Positions 17,988 to 25,902 of a stretch of 64,000 nucleotides of DNA are shown piece after piece. The position numbers were made by a program, and so were the translations under genes. The DNA comes from JANRIG01 sp033765235 (GTDB lineage Bacteria > Bacteroidota > Bacteroidia > Cytophagales > UBA9547): contig JANRIG010000022.1 of assembly GCA_033765235.1 (NCBI GenBank), positions 62,001 to 126,000 on the forward strand, given 5' to 3'. Each line of letters starts with the position of its first letter. Position 1 is the first letter of the stretch. A model generated the notes under the pieces. The model worked only from the letters and a program-made list of their open reading frames with translations, did no database searches and was not told where the DNA came from.

Positions 17988-18341
17988 ATGGGCTTGCTAT
18001 CTAATTTGTTTTCAGGCATTACATGGTACAAAGTATTTGACTCCGAAAACGATGCCGTGAAAAACATACCCCTCAACAAAGCTGTAACAGTATTGGCAGG
18101 AAAGCACAAAATATGTATGGCACGCACCCCTCAAGGCTACTTTGCAGTGAGCGATACTTGCCCACACAACGGTGCTTCCCTATCCAAAGGAATGTGCAAT
18201 ACACTCGGTGAAATTGTATGCCCCTGGCATAACTACACATTTGACCTCAAACTTGGCCATTGCAGTACTGACAATGCCTACGGTGTAGAAGTGTACAAAG
18301 TAGATATTAGAAACGATGGCTTATACATAGGTGTGAGATGA
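17988..18341 (+). CDS. Rieske [2Fe-2S] domain protein
   Basis: This 117-residue protein consists mainly of a Rieske fold. The cluster ligands are Cys-X-His at C58/H60 (CPHNGASLSKG) and Cys-X2-His at C78/H81 (CPWHNYTFD). It resembles the ferredoxin subunits of nitrite reductase or ring-hydroxylating dioxygenases, so a cytoplasmic electron-transfer role is likely, partner unknown. The start is the ATG at 17988, 4 bases after the proC stop; upstream codons overlap proC. The stop overlaps the next gene's ATG by 4 bases. Confidence 0.85.
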   Translation: MGLLSNLFSGITWYKVFDSENDAVKNIPLNKAVTVLAGKHKICMARTPQGYFAVSDTCPHNGASLSKGMCNTLGEIVCPWHNYTFDLKLGHCSTDNAYGVEVYKVDIRNDGLYIGVR

Positions 18342-19348
18342 CCCCAAATGACTGCCCACGCATATTGCTGATACAAACAGCTTACATTGGAGATGTAATA
18401 TTGGCTACTGCTACCCTCGAAACATTACACCATTCATACCCTTGTGCACAAATAGATGTATTGATAAAAAAAGGCAATGAAGGAATATTTCATAAACACC
18501 CATTTGTGAACTATGTGCACACGTGGCAAAAAGACAAACACAAATTTATTAACTTGATATTTCTAATACTTATAATCAGAAAACGCAAATATACCCATAT
18601 AGTGAACCTGCATAGGCACTTCTCAAGCGGACTTATATGTGCATTGTCTGCTGCCAAAAATATTTATGGTTTTGACAAAAACCCATTTTCATTTACTTAT
18701 ATACACAAAGCAAAACATACTTTTGACAATATTCACGAAGTAGAAAGAAACCACAGCGTAGTGGCTCCCATAGCAAAATCAGATATAGTGCCTCGTCCTG
18801 CGCTATACCCGCACAAATATAACTTTGAAAAAATCAACCTTATAGATGCAAAACCCTTCATCACCATAGCGCCTGCATCTGTGTGGCATACCAAGCAGTG
18901 GCCTGCTGATAAATGGGTGGCATTCATAGACAGTGTGCCCAAAGATTATTACATATATTTGCTCGGCTCAAAATCTGACAAATCACTCTGCCAAAACATA
19001 TTGACTGCTACAATTAATAAAAATACCATAAACTACGCCGGCCATTTGGAACTGCTGGATACCGCAGCGCTCATGAGCAAAGCCGTAATGAACTATACCA
19101 ACGACTCTGCACCCTTGCACATAGCAGGTGCCATGAATGCTCCTGTGTGTGTAGTGTATTGCAGCACTGTACCCTCATTTGGGTTTGGTCCATTGTCACA
19201 AATATCATATATTGTACAAACAAATGATAAATTGTCTTGCCGCCCTTGTGGCATACATGGCAAAAAATCTTGCCCCCAAACACATTTCAAATGTGCTACT
19301 GATATACCAATTGATAAGTTATTAAGTGTATTAAACATTAAGACATGA
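18338..19348 (+). CDS. Glycosyltransferase family 9 (heptosyltransferase-like)
   Basis: This 336-residue GT-B protein resembles the ADP-heptose:LPS heptosyltransferases. It shows RILLIQTAYIGDVILATATLE at the N-terminus, APASVWHTKQWPADKW in the middle and a C-terminal donor-site region YTNDSAPLHIAGAMNAPVCVVY. It probably adds a sugar to LPS core or another surface glycan at the cytoplasmic face of the inner membrane. It overlaps the upstream Rieske gene (ATGA at 18338-18341) and the downstream aminopeptidase gene (19345-19348), which indicates translational coupling although the functions look unrelated. Confidence 0.88.
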   Translation: MTPNDCPRILLIQTAYIGDVILATATLETLHHSYPCAQIDVLIKKGNEGIFHKHPFVNYVHTWQKDKHKFINLIFLILIIRKRKYTHIVNLHRHFSSGLICALSAAKNIYGFDKNPFSFTYIHKAKHTFDNIHEVERNHSVVAPIAKSDIVPRPALYPHKYNFEKINLIDAKPFITIAPASVWHTKQWPADKWVAFIDSVPKDYYIYLLGSKSDKSLCQNILTATINKNTINYAGHLELLDTAALMSKAVMNYTNDSAPLHIAGAMNAPVCVVYCSTVPSFGFGPLSQISYIVQTNDKLSCRPCGIHGKKSCPQTHFKCATDIPIDKLLSVLNIKT

Positions 19349-20643
19349 AACAAATATCTATCCCCTCCGAATTTTTTAGCAACAACCGAAAAAATATAGT
19401 ATCAAAACTTAAACCAAACTCTGTAGCAGTATGCAATGCCAACGATACTATGCCTACCAACGCAGACGGACAAATGATATACAGGCAAAACAGCGACTTG
19501 TTTTACCTCACGGGTATTAACCAAGAAGAAACTGTGCTATTTATATCGCCCGATGCCTACCTGACCGAAAATAGGGAAATACTATTTATCAAATACACCA
19601 ATGAGCATATTTCAATATGGGAGGGTGAAAAACTATCGCTCGCCAAAGCTTCGCAAATATCAGGCATCAAAAAAGTACTATATCTCCATGATATGGAGCG
19701 TACCATATATCCTTTAATATATGATGCCGAACATATATACCTCAATACTAATGAACACACCCGCGCCTACCATGAAGTGACTACCCGCGACGAAAGGTTT
19801 ATTACATTAATCAAACAAAAATTTCCTTTACATAAGATCGAGAGACTGGCTCCCATACTACATATACTCAGAAGTATAAAACACCAGGAAGAGCTCAAGC
19901 TCATAAAAGAGGCTATATCCATCACCGAGAGGGCATTTTACAGTATACTTAACATTGTAAAACCCGGCATTGCAGAATATGAAATAGAGGCACAAATCAT
20001 ATATGAATTTATAAAATCAGGAGCATTAGGACATGCATATCAGCCTATAATAGCCTCAGGAATAGACTCTTGCACGCTACACTATACCCATAACCACAAA
20101 ATATGCGAAGCCGGACAAATACTACTTTGCGACTTTGGTGCCTGCTATGCCAACTACAATGCTGACCTCACCAGAGTACTGCCTGTGAATGGCAAATTTA
20201 CTCCAAGGCAAGCACAGGTATATCAGGCAGTGCTGCGTATCCAAAAATATGCCATATCATTGCTCAAGCCGGCAAACAATTTTGTAGAATATCAAAAATC
20301 TGTAGGAAAATGTGCAGAAGAAGAGCTCATCAGCTTAGGACTCATTACCAAATCAGAGATAGAAAAACAAGACCCTGAAAAACCATTGTACAAAAAATAT
20401 TTCATGCATGGGGCATCTCATTATTTGGGGTTGGATGTGCACGATGTGGGCAACAGGTATGCTACATTTGCTCAAGGCATGGTGCTCACCTGCGAGCCGG
20501 GTATTTATATAAGAGATGAAAAAATTGGTATAAGGCTCGAAAACAATATATTGATAACCTCCAATGGCAATATAGACCTTACATCATCCATACCTATAGC
20601 ACTCAAAGACATAGAAGACAGTATGAAAATTGTTAATAGTTAA
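19345..20643 (+). CDS. Xaa-Pro aminopeptidase (M24B)
   Basis: This 432-residue aminopeptidase P-type enzyme releases an N-terminal residue linked to proline. An N-terminal creatinase-like domain (about 1-175) precedes the pita-bread catalytic domain. The five metal ligands can be placed: D263 (CDFGACY), D274 (NADLTR), H359 (HGASHYLGLDVHD), E384 (CEPGIY) and E399 (RLEN). Spacing agrees with E. coli PepP. It is the last gene of the proC operon, with a 4-base overlap to the GT9 gene. Confidence 0.92.
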   Translation: MKQISIPSEFFSNNRKNIVSKLKPNSVAVCNANDTMPTNADGQMIYRQNSDLFYLTGINQEETVLFISPDAYLTENREILFIKYTNEHISIWEGEKLSLAKASQISGIKKVLYLHDMERTIYPLIYDAEHIYLNTNEHTRAYHEVTTRDERFITLIKQKFPLHKIERLAPILHILRSIKHQEELKLIKEAISITERAFYSILNIVKPGIAEYEIEAQIIYEFIKSGALGHAYQPIIASGIDSCTLHYTHNHKICEAGQILLCDFGACYANYNADLTRVLPVNGKFTPRQAQVYQAVLRIQKYAISLLKPANNFVEYQKSVGKCAEEELISLGLITKSEIEKQDPEKPLYKKYFMHGASHYLGLDVHDVGNRYATFAQGMVLTCEPGIYIRDEKIGIRLENNILITSNGNIDLTSSIPIALKDIEDSMKIVNS

Positions 20644-20743
20644 AAATTCAGGCTGTTAGAGATGTTTTGTAGGGAATTAGGGACGACAGATATAAAGAAA
20701 TAAGGATATTCATTCTTCAACATGGTATCTGATATAAACACAA

Positions 20744-20764
20744 AAAGGCTGCAAAGCAGCCTTT
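20744..20764 (-). terminator. Terminator between convergent aminopeptidase and TPR genes
   Basis: A perfect 9-bp stem (aaaggctgc/gcagccttt) has a 3-base loop. On the minus strand it is followed by a TTTTT tract, so it best serves the TPR gene at 20806-21351. On the plus strand the T-tract is weak. Confidence 0.75.
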
Positions 20765-20805
20765 CATGTTAGGGTTAAGTGAGGAAATTGGTATATAATG
20801 TATGA

Positions 20806-21351
20806 TTATTTTGAAGCACTTACTGTGCCATTTTGTATTCTTGCAAGTGCCTGGCATTCAGCTATGAAACCGTTTGCATGATCCAAAGATTTTTCAGTGT
20901 GTATTTTCACGTCTTCAGGTACATTTGGCTGAGGTCTTAATGTCAAATTATATTTTTTGATATAATTTTTAAGCTCATAAGCATAAGTTTCGAGGTAGCT
21001 TTCTGCTTTTTCGTAGTTGCCTGCTATCATGTAGGCTCTGCCGAGGTAGTAGTTCACTACAAAAGAGGTGCTTTCATGATTTTTACCAGACTCTAAATAT
21101 GATATGGCTTTAGATTTTTGCTCGGTGCTCAGCAAGCACATGCCTATCATATAGTCATAAGCTGTAGGGTCGTTGCTCACGCTTTTGAGTTGAAGGTAGA
21201 TGGGGAGTGCTTCCCTGTATTTGAGTTGCGAAAATGCTTTCATGGCATGGTCTTCCATCCTTCTGATTTCTCTTTTGGTTTGTGCATTAGATATAAATGA
21301 CAATCCTGAGATAAGTATTGCTATAGTTAAATTTTTTATATTCGATTTCAT
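20806..21351 (-). CDS. Secreted TPR protein
   Basis: This 181-residue protein has a signal peptide (residues 1-23, ending SNAQ) and about three TPR units (HAMKAFSQLKYREALPIYLQL, YLGRAYMIAGNYEKAESYLETYAYEL and flanking helices). It is exported, with no lipobox. The N-terminal unit resembles that of TPR-OmpA envelope proteins in Bacteroidota, but no OmpA or beta-propeller part is present. A terminator follows the stop, and a -7 box lies about 65 bases upstream, so it is a single-gene unit. A role as an adaptor at the outer membrane or in the periplasm is only inferred. Confidence 0.75.
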   Translation of the reverse strand: MKSNIKNLTIAILISGLSFISNAQTKREIRRMEDHAMKAFSQLKYREALPIYLQLKSVSNDPTAYDYMIGMCLLSTEQKSKAISYLESGKNHESTSFVVNYYLGRAYMIAGNYEKAESYLETYAYELKNYIKKYNLTLRPQPNVPEDVKIHTEKSLDHANGFIAECQALARIQNGTVSASK

Positions 21352-21852
21352 AATTATATTTTTTTAAGTTTACTGTTTTACTGTTATCGTCCTGTGAATA
21401 ATTTTTAATCACATTGCAAAGGTATATGGGCACTACGAGAATAAAAAATATTATTTACAAATATTTTCAAAAAAATATTAAAATACCATCATAATTTGTC
21501 TTATTTAGATATATTTGTTGTACTTTTCTAATATTATGACTAAAAATTTACAATTTATTAACATATATTTTTTGAAATAAATTATTACACTAACATTACA
21601 AGTTGTATTTTTTCATGCTCACAGTATAACAAATCTAATAATTATATTTTTTTAATATTCAACTACAATTAGTATTGTAAATATTTATATAATATATAAA
21701 AATAGTACAATATTTGTTAGTGCATAGCCTACTCAGCCGGTATATAAAGTTTAACAATTATTGCAGCACAATAAACTATTTTACAAAAAATTACGTTTAT
21801 ATGGTTACATCATAACTCATTGTGGTATTAATGGTTATGAATGTTTCATTAA
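21352..21852. other. Very AT-rich non-coding stretch
   Basis: About 500 bases rich in A/T runs hold the promoter of the TPR gene (21417-21424, minus strand) and, farther right, an isolated plus-strand TATATTTG at 21510. I see no RNA gene, repeat or coding frame with family resemblance. Confidence 0.5.
21417..21424 (-). promoter_or_regulatory. Predicted -7 box for the secreted TPR gene
   Basis: TACCTTTG on the minus strand matches TAnnTTTG, about 66 bases upstream of the ATG at 21351. The -33 position is only T-rich. Confidence 0.45.
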
Positions 21853-22053
21853 ATGTTTAAAAGAATAAAAAATATGAGCACGAACGGTAAAATAATAACT
21901 ACGGTAGTAGCAGGTACTGTGGCCGGAGTAGTGGCAAGGCTGGTGAGAAAAAGATTGAAAAATAACCGTAATGTAAAAAATAGCGGCGCTCACAACCTTT
22001 CTAACACATCTGCAGATTTACATTTTTCGAGTGATTTACATTATTTTGTGTAA
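21853..22053 (+). CDS. Possible small membrane-associated protein (66 aa)
   Basis: This 66-codon frame reads MSTNGKIITTVVAGTVAGVVAR from its second ATG (21874), followed by a basic segment RLVRKRLKNNR and a polar tail. A glycine/alanine-rich hydrophobic helix followed by basic residues resembles small YtxH-like envelope proteins, but I cannot assign it. It is isolated between two long non-coding stretches with no clear ribosome-binding site or promoter. Its codon choice and Gly-Ala helix argue for a real gene; its length and isolation argue against. Confidence 0.4.
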   Translation: MFKRIKNMSTNGKIITTVVAGTVAGVVARLVRKRLKNNRNVKNSGAHNLSNTSADLHFSSDLHYFV

Positions 22054-22572
22054 TTATTTCATTGCATGATGCATTTGGCAATGTGTACTATATTGCTTAT
22101 TAATTGCAGCTTATTCATATTTGCACTAAATTTTTTAGCTTTAGCAATATTATTATAGAAATATAAACTTTGGTTATCTGTCATCACAAATGAGGCTTTG
22201 CTTAATACTTGCCTGTGTGGGGCATACTGTGTCATTGTATGGTGTGAAGAATAGCTGTAATTTACGCAATATTAGCGTTATCTTGAGCTTGTATTTACGA
22301 GACTGTGTATGCTTCTGCAAGCTACCATTGATAGAATATATCGTATATTGTTTTTCAGAAAGTTAATTTTTATGTTTAATGTCACATTGAGCCTGTCAAA
22401 ATGTGCTTTTATTACTCATGCTTCGATAAACTCAGCATGACATTAACAGGTATCATTTATATTGACTTTCTTATAAAAAAATTATCCCTCAGCATGACAA
22501 ACTATAAGCTCAACATCACACACCCTACTAGAACACCCAAACAGCTCATTAATTATTAAGGAGTCTATATCA
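22054..22572. other. Non-coding stretch with a degenerate palindromic repeat
   Basis: About 520 bases without a credible gene contain the imperfect palindrome at 22377-22445. Two more partial copies of its ctcagcatgac end lie near 22488-22525. Confidence 0.5.
22377..22445. repeat. Imperfect 29-bp palindrome, mobile REP-like relic
   Basis: Two 29-base arms (22377-22405 and 22417-22445) flank an 11-base spacer and match at 19 of 29 positions. The right arm contains CATGCTTCG...CTCAGCATGAC, close to a palindromic repeat motif dispersed in many bacterial genomes. All ten differences between the arms are transitions. Confidence 0.6.
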
Positions 22573-23478
22573 TCAATATGGATAATAATCACCCATATTG
22601 TTTTTTTCTAAATAGTTTCTGTAATAGTCTTTGTACTCTTGCACATCAGGCTCTAGTGCTATTGCAGTTTCGTAGCATTTTTTGGCTTCTATAAAAAACT
22701 GATTTTGAGCGTAAAACGAGCCCAGCATAAGATAGTCTACCGCAGTATTTTCTGTGTATAGTTTAGACAGGTTTTGGTTTTCTTTATACAATTCTGCCAT
22801 ATTTTTTTCATTAGCTATTTTGAAAAGATATACTTCAGATGACATGCTGTTATCCGTTGTTATTTTCACCAATACTTCCGTTTCTGTGGTAGGCACTTTG
22901 GTAGTAGAAAGTATGAAAGAGGTGTCAGATGTTTCTATATCGTATATTTTTTCTTCAAATTTATTAAGTATTTCTACTTTGTATTTGGTAGCTCCCGGTA
23001 CTTTGAGCCAAGTAATAAGATTTTCTACCCCTATGAGGTGCGATTTTTTGGGCACTATCAGGTTCACAACACTGGAGTTTACAGCTCTTTCGCTGGCACC
23101 CGTCACTTTCATATTTTTTTGGTACGATATTCCATTGTTATTAGGTTTGAAAAGTTCGGTAAGTATATAGTCTGAATATTTTTTGGTAATACTGCCTGTA
23201 AGAGCCGAGGTTATTTGTTTGTCCAAATCATTGACAAGATATTTGCCCGAGTTTTTAATTTGGTATGATTTGCCGGTGCGGTGTACTAAGGCGAGGTAGC
23301 TTTTGTCGCCTACATTTATTTCTTCATTGGCCATGAGCTTAGACCCTGCCATTATATTTTTGCCTGTATTGTTTACATTGGTACCTTTTGAGGCCAATAC
23401 TTTAAATACTTCATTTTGTGCTAATGTATGTGTGGCTATACTCAGAGCTAATAAAAGGGGAGCTATAATATGTTTCAT
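22573..23478 (-). CDS. Secreted FecR-like protein with C-terminal TPR, paralogue 2
   Basis: This 301-residue exported protein has a signal peptide ending THTLAQ (about residue 21). A small beta domain resembling FecR follows (ASKGTNV, GSKLMANEEINVGDKSYLALV, to about 90), then KKYSDYILTELF. A beta-sandwich-like segment reads LITWLKVPGATKYKVEILN with SDTSFILS. The C-terminus has one TPR-like hairpin (FFIEAKKCYETAIALEPDV). It is a tandem paralogue of the protein at 23572-24498, matching along its full length including the ends KNNM.DYYPY/EYYPY. Two CHASE2 genes follow upstream. I know no assigned function. Confidence 0.75.
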   Translation of the reverse strand: MKHIIAPLLLALSIATHTLAQNEVFKVLASKGTNVNNTGKNIMAGSKLMANEEINVGDKSYLALVHRTGKSYQIKNSGKYLVNDLDKQITSALTGSITKKYSDYILTELFKPNNNGISYQKNMKVTGASERAVNSSVVNLIVPKKSHLIGVENLITWLKVPGATKYKVEILNKFEEKIYDIETSDTSFILSTTKVPTTETEVLVKITTDNSMSSEVYLFKIANEKNMAELYKENQNLSKLYTENTAVDYLMLGSFYAQNQFFIEAKKCYETAIALEPDVQEYKDYYRNYLEKNNMGDYYPY

Positions 23479-23528
23479 AATCTTTAATATTTAGGGTGGT
23501 AATTATTTTTTTTGTAAATATATTAAAA

Positions 23529-23553
23529 AAAAAGCCCCACTTGGGGGCTTTTT
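23529..23553 (-). terminator. Terminator between the two FecR-like paralogues
   Basis: The stem aaaaagcccc/ggggcttttt has a 5-base loop. On the minus strand a nine-T tract follows, giving a strong intrinsic terminator. It should reduce read-through from the upstream paralogue to 22573-23478. Confidence 0.85.
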
Positions 23554-23571
23554 CAAAATTTAACAATTTGT

Positions 23572-24498
23572 TTACTTGCTGTAAGGATAGTATTCTATCA
23601 TATTGTTTTTGGCAAGGAAGTTTTTGTAAGCGTTTCTGTATTCTACTATTTCGGGCTCAAGTCTTATGGCAGCTTCAAAAGATTTTTTAGCATCTATAAA
23701 GAGGTTGTTTTGAGCGTAGAATGATGCTTTCATCAGATAGTTGAGTGCTGATTCTTCTGAATATTCTTTTTTAAGAAAATCGTTATCAGCTACTACATCA
23801 GGGTTTTTAGAGATGTTCATAGTTTTGAGTACGAAGTTATCAGATTTCAACTCGCTGTTAGCTTTTACACGTACCATAAGCGTATTATCTTTAGGCATTT
23901 TGATGCTGTTGATATCAAATGTGAAAGAGGTATCAGAAGTTTCTTTGCTAAGTATCACATCATCAAACATGTTGAGTATTTCTACTGTGTATGAAGTAGC
24001 TTTGGGATTTTTTACCCAAGAGATAGTATTCACAGTTTCTATGATAGATGATGATTTGGGAAGGCAAAGAGCTATGCTGGCAGATGATATGGCTCTTTCT
24101 ACCGAACCGGTCACTTTCATGTTTTTCTGATATTGGGCATGTATGTCTGCTCCATCAGATTTTGTAAGCTCGCCAAGTACATAGTCAGAGTATTTTTTGG
24201 TAACACTTGAATTTTTGGCAAGGGCTTTAGAGGCAAGCTCGGCTATTTTATAGGTGCCGGCTTCTTTTACTTCTACAGATTTGCCTGAATTGTGTATCAA
24301 TCCCAAATAGCTGTTTGCACCTACAGTGACTACGTCGCTATTGCTAAGTTTTTTGCCGGCCACTATTGCCGTTCCGTCAGACAGGGTATTTTTACCTCTC
24401 GAAGCCAATACTTTAAAGACTTCAGATTGAGCATAGGTGTAAAGGGAAAGAGTTATTCCCAATATTACAAGCGCAGATGATTTAATTAACGTTTTCAT
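23572..24498 (-). CDS. Secreted FecR-like protein with C-terminal TPR, paralogue 1
   Basis: This 308-residue exported protein has a signal peptide MKTLIKSSALVILG...YAQ, cut near residue 24. The start is the ATG at 24498, because the longer frame to 24585 would add a poor 29-residue extension. The domain order matches its paralogue: a FecR-like beta domain (GKKLSNSDVVTVGANSYLGLI), KKYSDYVLGEL, YQKNMKVTGSVERA, a beta sandwich (TISWVKNPKATSYTVEILN), and a C-terminal TPR hairpin (NNLFIDAKKSFEAAIRLEPEI). It follows the CHASE2 pair after about 110 bases on the same strand. A partner role with the CHASE2 sensors is inferred from context. Confidence 0.78.
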   Translation of the reverse strand: MKTLIKSSALVILGITLSLYTYAQSEVFKVLASRGKNTLSDGTAIVAGKKLSNSDVVTVGANSYLGLIHNSGKSVEVKEAGTYKIAELASKALAKNSSVTKKYSDYVLGELTKSDGADIHAQYQKNMKVTGSVERAISSASIALCLPKSSSIIETVNTISWVKNPKATSYTVEILNMFDDVILSKETSDTSFTFDINSIKMPKDNTLMVRVKANSELKSDNFVLKTMNISKNPDVVADNDFLKKEYSEESALNYLMKASFYAQNNLFIDAKKSFEAAIRLEPEIVEYRNAYKNFLAKNNMIEYYPYSK

Positions 24499-24610
24499 TT
24501 TATTTATTTGTTTTGTATAAATTTTTGATTTTTTCACTGAACATATATACGGTACAATTATATAAGGTAACCAAAATATTTGCAAAAAAAGTTAAATAAT
24601 TTTTAATAAC

Positions 24611-25894
24611 CTATTTTTTTGTGGGAATACGTGATAAAATAAATGAAAATAATTTTTCGAGCCCGGGTTTGGATACGTCGTAGTAAAACTCTAAAAGATT
24701 TCCCAACAGGAATACAAATACCAATGAATAGTTGAGTGAAATTTCGAGATTGAATTTTAAAAACACAAATACCTCTATAATGAGGAGTATAATAGCCTCA
24801 GCAAAAGTGACAATTACGCTCACGCCATCCCACCAGAGCTTCATTTCATGGTGTATGTAGGTGAATAATAATACGTTGAAAACGCATATTAATATATTTA
24901 TAATGAGCTCAGTACGTTCTGAAGTATGGTCTACATAGGTTTCGTTGAGTACCATGCTCACCACATTACCGTGCACAGTGACACCATACATATCGGGAAA
25001 TGACTTGCCGGCAAATTTTTTGTTGAGCGGGGTATAAAATTTGTCTTCGTCCCAATACAGGTTGTTTTTCAGGCTTTCACCCATGTAGCCCATCACTATT
25101 ATTTTGTTTTTTACAAGTTTGGGGTCAAAGTTGTCTTCCAATATCTCTTGCCAGTCGAGCCTGTTAAATGCATCAGGCTTGCCAAACACGTCTGTTTCGC
25201 CGTCAAAGTTGTTAATATTGCCTCTGTAATATATGGTTTCGAGTTCGTTTTTGCGGGCAAGGAATTTTTCGGCTTTGGCAGAGTCTAAAAATGAAGCTAT
25301 TTTTACAGGGAAAAACATTTCACGTTTACCGTTGAGTATCTGCTGTGGGGTGATTTTGCGCGATACTCTGAATTCTTTTTCTGCGGTAATCATATTGGCA
25401 TATCCGCCATTGGCATATTGGTGAAATTTGGGGTTTGATGTTTCAAGAGTGTCCCATTTGTCGTCTTCATTACTGTCAACTAATTTTGTGACCAGCACTA
25501 AATTTTTAGTTTCTGAAAATGCTTTGGCCAGCACACTGTCACCATCTTCAAGACCGTTTTCGCGGTAATATTGCGTTTTGTCTTTTCTGTAAAATGCATC
25601 TATACCTATCACCAGCGGGTCATATTTGTTAAGGTTCATGATAAGCCTCCCTAAGTCGCCACGCCCAAGGTTGCCAAAGTTTACCATGGTGATATTAGTG
25701 TCTTTGGGAGGTTCATCGCGCACTGCGGTGTACACAAGGTCTTGAGATTGGAAGCTGTCGAGTGCTTTTTGGATAGGGTCAAGAAACTCAAGGTTTAGGT
25801 TTGAAAGATAGGTATTGATCATAAATAGCAGGAATACTATGAATAGACTGCAATAGATGATATCAATATTGAATACTTTTTTTAATGTTTTCAT
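24611..25894 (-). CDS. CHASE2-domain membrane protein, paralogue B
   Basis: This 427-residue protein has one N-terminal membrane helix (about 13-33), a large periplasmic CHASE2 region and three C-terminal membrane helices (about 315-405). CHASE2 landmarks are RDEPPKDTNITMVNFG, YDPLVIGIDAFYRKD, NFDPKLVKNKIIVMGYMGES, DKFYTPLN and MYGVTVHGNVVSMVLN. No cyclase, kinase or other output domain follows the last helix; only a short tail remains. CHASE2 usually senses a periplasmic signal, so signalling would need another protein. It starts 8 bases after its paralogue A and is probably co-transcribed with it. Confidence 0.82.
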   Translation of the reverse strand: MKTLKKVFNIDIIYCSLFIVFLLFMINTYLSNLNLEFLDPIQKALDSFQSQDLVYTAVRDEPPKDTNITMVNFGNLGRGDLGRLIMNLNKYDPLVIGIDAFYRKDKTQYYRENGLEDGDSVLAKAFSETKNLVLVTKLVDSNEDDKWDTLETSNPKFHQYANGGYANMITAEKEFRVSRKITPQQILNGKREMFFPVKIASFLDSAKAEKFLARKNELETIYYRGNINNFDGETDVFGKPDAFNRLDWQEILEDNFDPKLVKNKIIVMGYMGESLKNNLYWDEDKFYTPLNKKFAGKSFPDMYGVTVHGNVVSMVLNETYVDHTSERTELIINILICVFNVLLFTYIHHEMKLWWDGVSVIVTFAEAIILLIIEVFVFLKFNLEISLNYSLVFVFLLGNLLEFYYDVSKPGLEKLFSFILSRIPTKK

Positions 25895-25902
25895 GACGCA
25901 GT

